From Collybiopsis luxurians FD-317 M1 (Eukaryota > Basidiomycota > Agaricomycetes > Agaricales > Omphalotaceae), in assembly GCA_000827265.1 (NCBI GenBank), contig KN834821.1:124001-188000 (forward strand): a stretch of 64,000 bases of DNA, in the 5' to 3' direction. The notes beneath the pieces were generated by a model. It made no database searches, was not told the origin of the DNA, and was given only the letters and a program-made list of their open reading frames with translations. Every line of letters starts with the position of its first letter. The first letter of the stretch is position 1. Both the position numbers and the translations under genes were made by a program. Positions 12,915 to 26,165 of the stretch are shown here, piece by piece.

Positions 12915-13250
12915 TTAGGAAAAGTCCCAACATTGAGTCCATTGTGTTCCATGAACAATATTTGACCAGTCCACAGACAGAGCACAATTGTGAGCATCAG
13001 CAGGGATAGTAAGAACCTGTCATTTATCCTGAAATCCTCCCCTCATATAGGGAGGAAGCCAAAGAATCAGTGGTCCATTTGTGGAATGGAGCCAGCCATG
13101 GTTATCAATGTAACCTGATGGAATATCAGGAGGCAATTGCAAAGTGGGGGCATCATGTAGACCTGATTGGACCTTCCAAATTCTTACTGAGTTATCATGA
13201 GAGCCAGACACAACATATTGACCATCAGGTGAATATGCCACTGACCTAAC
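12915..13250 (-). pseudogene. Remnant C-terminus of the NLR beyond its in-frame TGA
   Basis: Directly after the TGA at 13253-13251 the same frame continues with VRSVAYSPDGQYVVSGS, a ninth WD40 repeat. It then shows a segment (LPPDIPSGYIDNHGWLHS...LILWLPP) typical of the end of basidiomycete WD40-NLR proteins. A second in-frame TGA lies at 13019-13017. The frame resumes with QVLTIPADAHNCALSVDWSN and stops for good near 12917. The perfect frame maintenance shows that this was coding sequence until recently. An alternative is that translation simply ends at the first TGA. Confidence 0.8.
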
Positions 13251-14270
13251 TCATAAAGTGTGGCCTTTAAATGGCTTTCCAATCTGCACCCCTGTTTGAG
13301 CATTCCAAATTCTTAGTGTCTTATCTGCAGAGCCAGACACCACATATAAACCATTAGGTAAATATGCCACTGAGTTAACCCAATCAGTGTGGCCTTTGAG
13401 TGGCTCCCCAACCTGGACACCTGTTTGAGCATTCCAAATTCTTACTGTCTTGTCAAAAGAGCCAGACACCACATACTGACCATCAGGTGAATATGCCACT
13501 GACCAAACTGTATCAGTGTGGCCTTTGAGTGGCTTTCCAGCCTGCACCCCTGTTTGAGCATTCCAAATTCTTACTGTTTTATCAAAAGAGCCAGACACCA
13601 TATATTGACCATCAGGTGAATAAGCCACTGAAGTAACCCAGTTAGTGTGGCCTTTGAGTGGCTCTCTAACCTGCACACCTATTTGAGCACTCCAAATCCT
13701 TACTGTCATATCATTAGAGCCAGACACTACATATTGACCATCAGGTGAGTATGCCACTGACTGAACTCCCTCAGCATGGCCCTTCAGTGGCTCCCCAACT
13801 TGTACACCTGTTTGAACATACCAAATTCTTACTGTCATATCATCAGAGCCAGACACTACATATTGACCATCAAGTAAATATGCCACTGACCAAACTTTGT
13901 CAGTATGGCCTTTGAGTGGCCCCCCAACCTGGACACCTGTTTGAGCATTCCAAATTCTTACTGTTTTATCAAAAGAGCCAGACACCATATATTGACCATC
14001 AGGTGAATAAGCTACTGAAGTAACCCAGTCAGTGTGGCCTTTGAGTGGCAACCCAACCTGCACACCTGTTTGAGCATTCCAGATCCTTATTGTCTTATCT
14101 GCAGAGCCAGATACCACATATAGAGCATCAGATGGATGTGCCACTGACAGAACCTCATCAGTGTGACCATTGAGTGGCTCTCCAACCTGAACACCTGTTT
14201 GAGCATTCCAAATTTGCACTGTTACATTATGAGTAAAGGCCACATATTGACCATCAGGTGAATATGCTAC
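13251..14270 (-). repeat. Array of 129-bp WD40-coding repeats
   Basis: Eight tandem WD40-coding units of 129 bp with high DNA similarity. Units 3 and 6, and units 4 and 7, resemble each other more than their neighbours, which suggests duplication of a three-unit block. This is the pattern of concerted repeat evolution known in fungal NWD genes. Confidence 0.85.
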
Positions 14271-16474
14271 AGAACTCACCTTATCTTTTGCATGTATTAC
14301 ATGCAATATTTTTTCCCATCTTACAGCATGTCCACATCTTGTTACATTTACAGCTTTATTCAAATGGGTAATCATGTTGTCCCTCAGCAATGATTTTGAA
14401 GGCAAAAGTGCACATCCTGATACATAGAGATGTGGAGTACTCTCATGTAATACTGTAGAAAATACATTTGTAAACTGCTCCAACTCCTGCATTCTTGTCA
14501 AAACATCTGTGTCCTGGTTTGGGATTAGTAAATACTAACTCATTCATTTTTGACCCTTACCTTAATTTTCTGTGCCCATTTTTTTAGTCCCCTTGCACTG
14601 AGTATTACTCTATTCACCTTCCCCATTAAACTCATGCATTCTATCCAGAATATTATTTGACAACTCCTTGTAAAATCTCTTACCCCTTGAACAATCAATT
14701 CCATTATTTTAGCATTCTCCACATGATTTGTCCACCATTGTGCACTGTACTGTAATTGAGATGAGATACATTGATCAATCCTTTCTCTCAAATCTTGTAT
14801 GTCACAATTTGGAGTTGAAGAGGTTTCTAAATTACAGATGTTAAATTTGGGCTCTGTCATCAGTATTTTCAGACAGATGCTGGCCAAACTTTGGTGCTGG
14901 AAGGTTTTTTCAATTTTAAACTCTGATGGACATTGATCTGAGCTCAAAAATTCTGCCAAAGACAGATGGTAGTAGACCTTCCCATTATTCACATATAATA
15001 CTGCTTTCAAAACATCAATGACTTTTCTCACTACAGGAGAAGTCAAATTTGTCCCCAGCCCAAGCATGATGGCTAGAGTGTCAATTGTCAAAGGCTCAAA
15101 TGCTGTAATGATCAAGCCTAGAATTAATCGGTATTGGTGCTGGCTTTGTTTATTTGTGAAATATTGCTCCAAGATCTCCCTATACAGGTCATACAATCCA
15201 GTGTATGGATGCTCTATTTCACTGTCATGCCCCTTTGACTGTAACACAACTTGGATATTAGTTGCCACATCAAACCCTGATTCTATGAATTCCATTGCAG
15301 TATTGGCCCAAATGAAAAGACCATCTGCTTTAGATACCAGATTAGGTATATCACTCTTTGCCAGTGAAAAGTCCTCATAAAAATCTGTCAATCTTTTCTT
15401 AAAGAACATCTCAATATCTTGATGAGCAGTATATGTTACGGTTAAGTCAAATGACTGAGCATGATTCTTATTTATCATTGCCTTTTGGATTTCACTGTTA
15501 GGGCAGCTTGTTATTATTACTCGAATCCATTGCATCTGGTTCAAATGACTTTGCAACAGCTCAAGAAAAATGGACTGTTTCATTGGTCTTCCCCACTCAT
15601 CTAGTCCATCAATCATAAGAATAATGGGTTTTAATGTACTAATGGTGTATGCAGGTTTGCAGGTATGAGATAACTGTTCCTTTAAAGTAACACTGTACAT
15701 ATGGAGAGGAATATGGTTCTCAAGTTCCTGCAGTAAACCTTTTGCATAATCTAGATGTGCCTGTGCAAGATGGTAGGCAATGGTTGGAACAAGAGTAGAA
15801 GTATTACTTGTCTCTTGACCTTTTACACAATGAAAGGTCAGCGCTAAGGTAACTTGGTCTTGCCATTCATGGAGTCTTTCAGCAAGTGTAACTGCTATTG
15901 CACTCTTGCCGCTTCCAGCTAACCCATGGATCCAGGCCATACAACTGTCTGGCTTGAGAATCCATTCACATAGTTCATTGAGAACTGTAATCCGGATTCC
16001 TTCCATGCAGTGCACTTGTTTTTTGACAGGATTGATGATTGGGTTAAGCCTTTCTTTAAGGTCTTTGAGAAGATCAACTTTGTCTTTTCCTGTTTCCACA
16101 GGATAGCAGGATAGTCATTTCTTTTTTACTGATAGAGATCGAGAATGCCTTACCATAGTGATGGTGAATTTCATTTGCAGCATTGAACTGAGATTCTTGT
16201 ATTACAAAGTCGGATGCACCAGATAGGATAGCTCCTGCAGGCGAAACAAATCCTTGCCCTGCAATCCTGATTTAGAAGAGTAGATTAAATATCCTTAGCG
16301 CCGCCGGAGCGGCAATCCCCGACTCATCACAGTTTTGGTTGCACCTTTGGTCTTCAGAATCCATCCAGATCCATACAATGTATAACTACTTAATAGTCCA
16401 GATATTTTGTATTGCTGTATCTTATACCTTAGTGGTCCAGCCCTTGTTCCATAGAGCTTTGTTTTTTTGCTCAT
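13251..16474 (-). CDS. NACHT-WD40 NLR-like protein (C-terminally truncated by TGA)
   Basis: NLR-like STAND protein with a NACHT NTPase and WD40 repeats, the architecture of fungal HET-E/NWD proteins that act in non-self recognition or cell death. Exons 16474-16428, 16385-16345, 16258-16154, 16089-14561 and 14513-13251 join in phase to 994 residues. The N-terminal 65 residues are short and contain GASDFVIQESQFNAAN before a His-rich EIHHHYG. The P-loop GLAGSGKS is at about 120-127 and Walker B with the ILMIDGLDEW motif at about 221-230. From about residue 650 come eight WD40 repeats of 43 residues (129 bp), nearly identical to each other, with frequent GQYVVSGS and VRIWNAQTGVQ. The reading frame ends in TGA at 13253-13251 within what would be blade nine. 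No large N-terminal effector domain is seen. Family firm; whether the shortened protein works is unknown. Confidence 0.87.
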
Positions 16475-19400
16475 GCCAGTAAAAGTATATCAGATGGCTC
16501 ATTACATGAAGAGGCCACTGACAAAATTTTGTTGATGAAATTCAGGCTAAGCGCTGAAGTGTCAACTGTATTAGTTAAGAAAGGAGGTTTATCACGCGAC
16601 CTCGATTCGAATCTCATCAATGTATTGTGAGAAACTCCTGCCTATTGGGGCCAGATTTGGGGAGATCGTGGCCGATCGCTGCATACAAAGCCCTCCCTTC
16701 CCTTCGGTCAGAGTCGGGGATAAAATCAGTGACTTGCCCTGAGCATCCCTTTCGGTTTCCGACATAATCAGTGGTAGATGATGGTCGTTGATAAGAAGTG
16801 AAGGAGTTATGTGCTTGAACTGTGTGACTCGTGAGAATAGAGGCAGCTATTCGAGCGTATTTACGGCACAGCACCAACTTCAAATAACACGTGCCCTGGA
16901 TGTCGTGAGTGTGCGCAAAGTAACTTTTCAATTCATTTTTTCCCACACTTGACAGCTGAACTTGCCGAGTCTCGGCAAAATGTGTCTCTCATTAAAACTT
17001 ACTTTTGACATATTTGACATGTTTTTTGGTCTTCATTGCCACATCAAATTGAAGAATATTAGTGTTCTGAGCAAAATAAGCAAATAATATGCCTAATATT
17101 GGCCAGACTACTGTGTATTTTAGTTGTAGCTATCAATCTGACCGAATTCACCTTTGTATAGCAAGAGATATGTATCGGGTCATTAGCAGAAAGGTACTCG
17201 TCTGTCTTTGTTGCAATACCAACATGGGGACACTGGAGTACTGGTGTGAAAGTTAAATGAGCAGGTTGATTGAGCTCGAAATATACATCCTTCAATAATT
17301 CAACTAAGGAGCAATTTGGTTGCATTGAATCAACTCCAATGAATTCTGATAACCATAGTCACACTCGCATACTGGACCATTCCCATTGTCTTCGATAATT
17401 CAAACATCTCCTCCCACTTGAGATGTATCGCCACGCAAACATATCACTACTGACGCTAAGGACAATCAATGTCTTCATACTTCAAGGCTTATTGTTTTAC
17501 TTATAGCTTGAGAAAATACTGTACAAGTGCCTTCCTGCGAATACCTCCTTGGGTAATCATTGTCTAATATCTTGCTTTCTCAAGCTGTAGGTCCTCATCT
17601 TAGCTGTTACAAGTATATGATTATATCTCACCAATCCATTGCTACATTAATACAATTTTACTGTCAAGCATCTGCTGAGATTTTAGTTTTCAGGTAGCAG
17701 TGTTTAGTTGGCATCTAGAATGCCACTATCTACCCTAGAAAGTTGGGGGACTCTGCCCAGTGTAGAATGTGGTGACCCTGCCAACAGACATTGATAGAAT
17801 TAATGACACTGGTTGGTAACCTACAGCCAGAGTATATTCAGCACTCTCATAGCAGAGACTGTCATTTTAAGCTAGGCAGGTGCTTGACCTCCAATCCAAG
17901 TTACTTTTGTAAGGCCAAGTAAGCGGAGTCTAAATTCTCCAAGTAACTTTGTTAGTTCCCAACTGCAATACATTCCCAAGCACGTAATCTCCCCAGCCAG
18001 CGACCTCATGATTGTGCTTCCATTCCTGTGACTGTCGCAGACTGTTGTACCCCGATAGAATCAACTTGAACTGTTGCTAAGACAGCTCACATACCTTCCA
18101 ATCCCTGAATTGTGCACGCAAAGCGAAATGCAATCTGTGCTGACGGCACCAAGCGGCGGCTCGGTAACTTAGCATCTTTATGTGTATTATGTCAGGGGGA
18201 TGCCAGTATTGCAGTCGTTAAAATTAGCAGGTACAAGGGTATCTGCGGGAATAACTCTTTTGGGCGACCTTATGATGTATCAATTTGTCTAATTTTAAGA
18301 GATTGGAAGTGAATATGACAACTCTCATATAAGCTGCAGGTGGTACACCATTATCAGCATCACAGTTCACATAATTCGCATATAGGTCAAATAAAAGCCA
18401 TCACTCGTTACGGCAGCTTTTGGCGCTGCATCCTAAACAGGGATGCTCCCACGGATACCCTTTACCTGCTGACTTTAGCGACTGCAGTACTGGCAGCCCC
18501 TTGATATCATTGCAACTCGTTTCCATACCATCATGTCCCTCACGTCCATATCCACCTAGACCGTAAACTGGACTTCTTCACTCCTGACCTGATTTCGATT
18601 CCTTGAAAATACCCATGACACGCAACTCCGGCCAGTTTCTTCAACAGACCACCACCGAGACTATTTCTCCATCTTCTCCGTCCTAATTCACACGTCCGAT
18701 GTAGGAAATTCAACACCGTGCGCGCTTCTCCCAACACCCTCTTCCCCATAGTTGTCGTCTCCAGAACCTTAAACCGCATTATCGGCGTCGGCGCTCTATT
18801 TCATTGAGCGGAATTTTCTACGTGGATTGGTTAGCTTAGGACACGTAGAAGACATTACGGTGGGTAAAATCAACAAGGAAAAAAACTACGGCTAAGAATA
18901 ATCCAGGCCATTACGGATGGGAATGATAAGGAGAGCAGGTTATAAGATGGTTTCCAATTGCATTAACGGGTACGTTCAACCACCTTTTGGTCATTACGTT
19001 TTGAACACATAACTAACGCGTAATCTCTAGTTCCACGGTCGACATGCGCTCTTTCCGCTGTGTAATGTCTAGGCGGGACCGTCGATTTCGTATTTCCAAA
19101 TTATCAAGAGGCGTTTATGAGTTTTTGTATATTCGGGTGTTCGTGTTTCTGACTATGCTTTCAAGTATCTCCATCTGTCCTCACATCCATCCATTCATCG
19201 ATTTATTGCGTTCTATCCTCGTCGATCTATCGTCATCGACCCATCCTCCATCTCCTCTTCGCTCTCCCGCATAATCATGTACACGGCTCTCAACCCTTCG
19301 ATTCTAGTTAGTGCCGCACCCTTCCCCACTTACCAGTTCCTTGCCCGCGCTTACTTCAACGTCGTCCTCCCTGCCTTTATCCCTTCCAACCTCGCGGCTT

Positions 19401-21562
19401 TTGATGAGGGTGAAGGGGTAAAGAAGCGGACTGGGATAATTAAATATCCGTTCTTGACGACTCGAGCGATGAAGAGGGCGAGGGTTGAGGCTGGCAAGGC
19501 TAGGGGTGATGAGGGTGATGCAACGACTACGGTACCTTCATCTGGAGCAACCACGGCCTCGTCTTCATCGATAGCGTTAATGTCGATGTGTTTTCGGGGT
19601 CCTCAGCATCATCGTCAGTGTCATCGTTCTCATCACCGTTGTCGTCGTTTGGGTCTGGGGAGGAGGAGGAGGGAGGAGAAAGTAACCACGGCACCTACTA
19701 CACGTTCCTCCCCGCGTCTATAATCGACGTTGTCCGGCAAGTGGGCAAGGGGAAAGGAAACAGTTGTTAACCTCCGTACTGAGCGCGGTGCAGTTTGGGG
19801 TATCATTGTTAGGAATTTGGATTTGATTGAGGTTATAGTGGCCTTGGAGGTAGGGGAGGTCAAGTATGGGTGTGTATAGGCAAATCGAGTCGTTGGTGAG
19901 ATAAGGAATATCGAGACGTTGGGAGATGCTTTGCCCCCCAATGCATTAGATCTTGCTTACCCTTGGTGCTCACTCCATGTCTATGTCTCTTGATTCGCTA
20001 GTACGAGTTTATGTATGTACACGTTACACAAGCAAATGAAGTATACTATGCAGAGCGAACGCGAACGAACAACGACAATGAGGTCTGAGTAACATCTTAT
20101 ACTGCCTTTCCCTCCTCACCTCCGGACTATCGCTCTTCAAAATCTTCATCGCCAGCGCCCTCCTCTCCCTCTCTGCTCAATCCACATTCGCATACTTGTG
20201 CTCGTAGCACCGCCAGACGTTCCCGTGTTGGCGTCCACGACGTTGTTTGATCATTTTTTGTCCAGTAGGGAGGCGGGTCATTTGGACGAGGGAGGTGGTG
20301 ATAACGGAGGGCTGGAGCCGGGAGAGGGTGGTTCCTGGGGCTGTAGCTGGAATTGGGGCTGGAACAGGAACAGCAACAGGAGCGGGGGTAGAAGAGCTTG
20401 ATGGAGAGGTGGAAGCAGATACCGTCATACCTACACGGCACATAGCTAGCGTATGCTACAGGCGAAAAGGCAAAATCTGGGGGGACAAGCACAAGGTATA
20501 CTTAGAACCCTGATTTTCGGGAAAGAACAAGTCCAGAAGCAGTCAGTAAGCGAGCACAACGAAAATTGAGGGCATCATCATCACAAAGTTGGTACTGTAC
20601 GAACAATTCCCAAAACAGCGTTTCTTGTCACCATCATGGACTCTTCAGGAACTCGCAAAATTCTAGTTAGTATATGATACACCACAAGTCACGAACAGCC
20701 AGTCCGTATATACCAGATACTAGGGGTTGATTGATTAATGTTTCGAGTATCATACGCAGGAAAGATGGGTCATTTGAATTATAGTACGACGAAGGAACGT
20801 TCATGCGCTGACTGCTCGCGATTCGAGATTAGGGAAAGGAAGAGCCCAAGCGTCTGAGTATTAATTCGTCTGAAGTCTCCACTCATGCGCTTGTATTCGA
20901 TCCCCATCGAATCCAGAGCTTCTTTACTGAGACCACGCTGCGTTGCGAAAATTGATGAAGAAAGCTGAAGTCAACCACAAAGTTGACCCGAACATCTCCC
21001 TGAAAAATGTATCCTTACACGATCAAACCAGATCAAAACGAAAGAGCCCAAGAAAAACGAACTTGAACCCGAAAAAAAAAAAAAAAAACAAGAACTGTCT
21101 ACAAACTGAGTGAAAGAGCCGGGAATGCATCGCGGCCCGGGTACGGGTCGACGGCTCCGCTTCGCTGCCGGAGGCGGAACCTGTCCTTATTTGATCCTTT
21201 TCAGTATTTACGGTTCATAGGTTGAAGAACCGGCCAAACTCGAAAATCCCATATCTCCATCCTTCCTTTTTGAATAGTTTAGTTGTATTTTCCATCTGCC
21301 TTCCACGCTCCTTCTACCGGTTCAATCATAACTACTCTCATAGTGCTTTGTATTATTCAGGTCAACAAATAGGATCCACAAATTTTCCATTCATTACTTC
21401 AAGAAAATTAAACTCCAGTCAGTTGCCCACATGAGTGTCGTTCTTGGTCAGACACTACACAAATCGGTATCCGGTTTGCGAGTCGTTTCCGTCATTGCGT
21501 GAGTCTCCACCTGTACAAGAACCTTCGTTGAAACAAAAACAGTAAGCGAAGTGTTCTTCAAA
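16475..21562. other. Long interval without a confident gene
   Basis: Upstream of the NLR and downstream of DUF6534 copy 2. Possible coding scraps are a minus-strand frame at 18540-18779 (basic, RVLGEARTVLNFLHRTC) and a plus-strand frame at 19277-19723 with PSNLAAFDEGEGVKKR and FLTTRAMKRARVEAGK. A minus-strand Pro/Ser-rich frame lies at 20177-20443. None could be joined into a gene or tied to a family. GC-rich short segments occur near 16300 and 21125-21180, and a poly-A run near 21070. The rest shows nothing I can name. Confidence 0.4.
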
Positions 21563-23316
21563 TCAACACACAAGAAAAAAAACCAACCTCTGGGTAGGTT
21601 TGGGTTAAATCTACTTCCACCTAATATTTCAAGCCCAAGAGCGGTCAGGGACTCGAGGTTTTTGCTCCAGCAAGATTAAAGTGGGACATACATGCTGGTT
21701 CGCACCATAGTCATAATTGTAGATAGTTTGCTGAGTGCTACTAGCTTTATCACTGTTTAAAAACTTCCATCCTCCTCTTGAGCTCAAAGCGGAGAGTAAA
21801 GCATTGGTGTAAAGCTTAGCCAGAGTAAAGTTAAAAAATAGATGACTGGCACATTCAAAAAAATTTTATATCAGCCTATACCCAGGAAAATGTGAGAATA
21901 TTTAAAAGTACATTCCAGTAGGATCCAACTCATATGTCAAAAGGTGCGCTAGACTGTTGATTGATATTAATGAAAAGTTTAAAAAATTTTAATCTAGCGG
22001 TTTGACTTACTCCCAGATCACTGTAATCATTCCTAATGATATGGTTCTTGGATAGCTGTCCATTTGGAGATTAAACTAGTGCTCTCACCTGTCTGAAGAG
22101 TCACTGCCATGTAGCGGGAAACAATACTCTTAGTCTACTCGCCCAAGAACATGATAGAAAATGTGACATACATCGAATAATTCGGTCAATGTGAGTATCT
22201 GTGGATCTAAATCCAGTTCGAGATTGACGCTAATTGTCACAGATTAACACAAAGGAATTTTGACGAAAGTTGTGAATCACCAGATGCAAAATTAGGATTG
22301 CCATAATCACCAAATCTGTGATCATTGCTGTAATTGCCCCTAGAATTCACTTAGAATTACCAGTCCGAGTACGGTGGCATGAGCCTTACATAAAATGACC
22401 ACAACCTGGAACTCTTGGAAATCTTGAAACAGCTTCACAATCTGAGAAGCTATCGAAGTGGCTACCCCCATCACTGAGAGCAGGAAGGCAGGCCACAGTT
22501 AAGATGAGATATTAGAGCTCTGAAAAGATGCATCCTTACATATATTGATTAGGGCACCCATAAATATAACTGCAGATACAAACCAACTTCCGACAATAAC
22601 TTTGAGATGCCAACTATAAAAAGCTTGCACCAGGCCTCCGATGATACCCTATTTCAATAGCAAACTGTGAGTCTTTTTCCAAGTGCATATGATCTCACTT
22701 GAGACGCACAACTAATGCAGGCTCTGGATATAGGAATAAAGGGATGAATATCATGAGTCAAACCAAACTCAACATACCCGACGCAAACAGCCACGTTGAG
22801 CTGGTTATATATGATACATTACCTGCCTCATTCCTGCTCAGATACTGGTGATACAGGGGATTATATTGACGTCGGACGTACCAAAATGCTTGATCAGCGA
22901 TAGGTATAAATATGCCATTATAAACACAGTGTGCACACTGTCAACCAAGAAGACAAGAACAACCTACAGATGCTGAAATCAGATTTGATTCTTTGTACTA
23001 GGCTGGAACAGGCACACATAGCTCTTGATAGGCAAATGGTCTCTACACATATCTTGTCAGTTATTGAACTATAAAGCAGAATGAGGCTGACTTTTTCCAG
23101 TGTGATGCCCAGTATAGATATCTATAACATTTAACATTTCAATGAACCCCACAGTTACAGCGGTTTCTTACATTTGAGTGATCGATATACCGTACAAGAT
23201 GAGGGCAAGAAAAGTCCCAAGGAGCATGGGTCCATGTCTATGTTAGTCAGCCCGAGCTCAGAGTTACAGAAAAACAAATAGAATGCGCACGCTATTTCCG
23301 CTGGCCCAAGGGTCAT
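21563..23316 (-). CDS. DUF6534-type seven-helix fungal membrane protein, copy 2
   Basis: Second DUF6534 family membrane protein, function unknown. The start ATG at 23316-23314 is chosen because it is the one whose exon joins in phase to the first helix (GPAEIA then HGPMLLGTFLALILYGISITQ). The chain continues with VFLVDSVHTVFIMAYLYLSL, EPALVGIIGGLVQAFYSW, RTGFRSTDTHIDRIIRLTLQTG and LAKLYTNALLSALSSRGG, ending VEVDLTQTYPEVGFFSCVLI then TGA at 21565-21563. All fifteen intron positions and phases that I placed match copy 1 (7744-9476), including a 14-nt exon coding EPALV and a 25-nt exon coding DHLPIKSY. No disabling change was seen, so it appears intact. It is in opposite orientation to copy 1, with the NLR between them. 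It is a clear but old paralogue, since the proteins differ at many positions. Confidence 0.88.
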
Positions 23317-25620
23317 TGTAATAGGGCATGTTCTGAGGAAAGCTAACCATTAAAAGCAAGGTGCATGGTCATTCAATCTCACTTTATTCAATAATTGATA
23401 ATTGACCAATTGATACCCACTTGGGGAATTGTTATTCACCAACGACCTAGGGTTGCTAAGCGGGCAATCAGCAGTTTCAGTACTATCATTACGCAACTGA
23501 TGGGTACTGCTTCACGATGATCATGCAATGCAAACCTTCCCTCCTGATTTCTCTGAATGCTGCAAGAGTGATGTTTAATGTAACTGCTGCTGGCTCAGTA
23601 GTATTGCTTTTCAGTTACAAGTAACAGTAAATCCTCGCTAGCTTTTAAGTACTATCATTCCCTTGGTTAAGTCCAGGACTGTTACCTCAACTGTGGACCA
23701 TCTGTGGGCAAGATTGTCTCAATGGGCAGTGACATAAGGTTGTACTACCCGTCCTGATACCGCGTCACCGTGTAGCTCACATATTTTGACTTCACCGCTA
23801 TTGATCAGCTAATTGCAACCGCTTTTTCACAGCACACACAGCACTTTTGGGAAGATCAGAAAAGACATACACAGGAGATAAGATCAAGAAATAGCATTGT
23901 TCACATAGGTCAGGCTTAAGTATAGCAAGCTGTCCCACCAGAAGAAGAAAATCTCGGGTTTCAGTAACCAGTATTGTGAATTGAACAATGTGTTGAAATT
24001 TCAATCCAAACTTCAGCCAAAGGGACTATGAATAGGACAAAAAGATAAACCTTGTGATTTTACTATCTAGTATGAGATCAAATGACATTCTGTTCAATAA
24101 ATTGGCAAGGGGTATGAGCCTATTAAAAGTATGGGACTGTTAACTTAGTGCGAGTTCGTGACATGATTAATCGACTCATTTGACACAGTGGATGCTGAAA
24201 TTGAACGAAACATTTCAAAAAGGATACTAATGTGAATCCGAGGAACTGTTTCCGTTCTTCAATTATATACTCGGGTGTTACCAAAAGCAACCGCTACGTG
24301 ACTTCTGTGCAAATTTTCTTTTTCTTGCCCTGCTTCTGCTATGACCATTTTTTCTCAAAAATATTTCAGTTGTGTTTAACTCTAGGTCAGTGCAATGTAC
24401 TTATAGCGATTCAGTGATTAATTCCAATTTGGGGTTCAGTTATGCGGCAAAGCTTTCGATGCATCAATCATCAAATGATGGTCACTTTTGGTGATCACGA
24501 GTCAAGCTTTCCGATATGCAAAGGAAAAGCACATGGTAAAAAGTTATTCTCCGTACGTATGGTTTCTCAGATATTGAAATAGAGCATACGAGTCTTATAT
24601 TTAAATTCTAGGAACAATTATTGATCACTCATAATTCTACAACATCTATCTATCTCCGTGTGTTCGCTGTGACCACCGACAAAAGCGGGTAAAACACAAT
24701 GACATACTCGGTAAGCGGGAGTTTCAGGTCACTGTATAATATGAAACTTATCCCCTTGATATCGCTACAGCGATGCATTATATTAGGAGCGACCCTAAGT
24801 ATTGAATGGTCAGATGGTTTTGGATTGATTTTGATTCTTTCTTTTGCAGCAGCTTCTCATCTAACACACTCGCTGTTTCCATTTTTTGCCATCATTTGGG
24901 AAGAAAATTCTATCTAGTGACAAGATTTACAAATTTGTGTCTTATCTGCCTGATGTAAACAGTTTTCAAAAAGCAGAAAATTAAAATGAAAAATAAAAAC
25001 AGACAAACAGAAAAAATAGACAGAAAAAAAACTAAAAAAGAATGGGACTTCCCAATTATTGATTATTTACCGGGCCCAAAATTGGACCAGTACTCCTGTG
25101 TCAACGGGGCTTCCCGCAGATCTGATATCTGGCACCTTCTAAGGTGTAGGAACAGGGCTATAAGATTTAATGTAATATAGCCCGAAAAATATCAAAGCAT
25201 TTACTGAATCAGCTGTTGCCAGTTGGTATCTAAGTGTCAAGTGAAAATTTCGAATTAAGTTTCAGATGTACGCTTCGACCTTCAAAAATCTTGCTCTTAT
25301 CTTCCCCCTGTAGATATTCAGCCTAGACAGCCTTGAACTGCTTGCATTCAAGTTGACTCATCTACTTCCCAGTATCAACTTTCAACACACTGCCGATTTT
25401 TGATTAACCTACCACGGAAGTTTCTTTCAATACAAGTTTCGAGCAGTATTTCATATTTGTGGATCGACGTCTGCATATTGTGATAGCAGCGGCAATCAAT
25501 CATAGCAGACAGAGTCTCAGAGCAGCTTGTTGATCAAGCAAGTCTGCGGAATAATCACATCTGTCGAGGGACTCAAATACTGGACACTGTTGGAGGGTCA
25601 ATCCAGCAAAGTTTTCAACA
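23317..25620. other. Intergenic, AT-rich, no gene seen
   Basis: Region between DUF6534 copy 2 and the broken P450. Only short open frames without family resemblance are present. No repeat or RNA gene was recognised. Confidence 0.5.
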
Positions 25621-25801
25621 ATGATAACCCCTCACTTTATAGGAAAATTGGCCTCAATACTGGCAAGCGTTTTACCATGTTTCTTTACCATATTGACTGA
25701 CCTGCCTAACTCTTGAAATCCCTGAAGTATCCGTTCCAGCTAGCAGTATTGTTATTCTGCCTATGGTTCATAAGCCCAGTTGTGATACGAAGGACTCTTA
25801 C
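25621..25801 (+). pseudogene. 5' fragment of cytochrome P450 pseudogene, cut off by copia
   Basis: The end of this stretch codes the N-terminal membrane anchor of a P450 (AVLLFCLWFISPVVIRRT) and stops at the target duplication CTTAC (25797-25801). The frame resumes exactly at 31003 on the far side of the retrotransposon with TDVNGNRIPPGPNIRYFF. The intact paralogue at 40.5 kb has the equivalent anchor and Pro-rich hinge uninterrupted. The true first ATG (25621 is a candidate) is uncertain because the first short exon could not be joined with confidence. Confidence 0.8.
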
Positions 25802-26165
25802 TGTTAAATAAATCTCAAGACGCTGTACGAACGATTAGATACTTTTGCCTCAATTTGATGAAACAAGAGTCATTATTTACCTGTATGAACGATTAGATAC
25901 TTTTGCTACAGGTAAATCAGTACTAGTGAGATGGTAACACTGCATGGTACTCACCCTCAACTTGACAAAACAAGAGTGAGGGTGAGAACGTACATACACA
26001 TGTCTTTATACTACAGAATCCATAACACGTATAAATAAACAAAAGCCAAAAGCCAAAAGAAATGCAAATAACCAAAAATGGAATTGTGCCGTGATGTTGA
26101 GAAGTCAACGAACATAAACATAATGAAAATCCATACCGGAGTCCCAATAACCTATTTCTTCAACA
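25802..26165 (-). repeat. copia 3' LTR
   Basis: 364 bp, TG...CA ends. It differs from the 5' LTR at 11 positions, all transitions; eight of these are CpG in the other LTR and TpG or CpA here. It contains an internal direct repeat of GAACGATTAGATACTTTTGC. Confidence 0.97.

Noticed and set aside
19277..19941. Possible gene at 19.3-19.9 kb
   Set aside because: Coding-like scraps lie in several frames but no splice chain or family match could be built, so it is mentioned only in the interval description.
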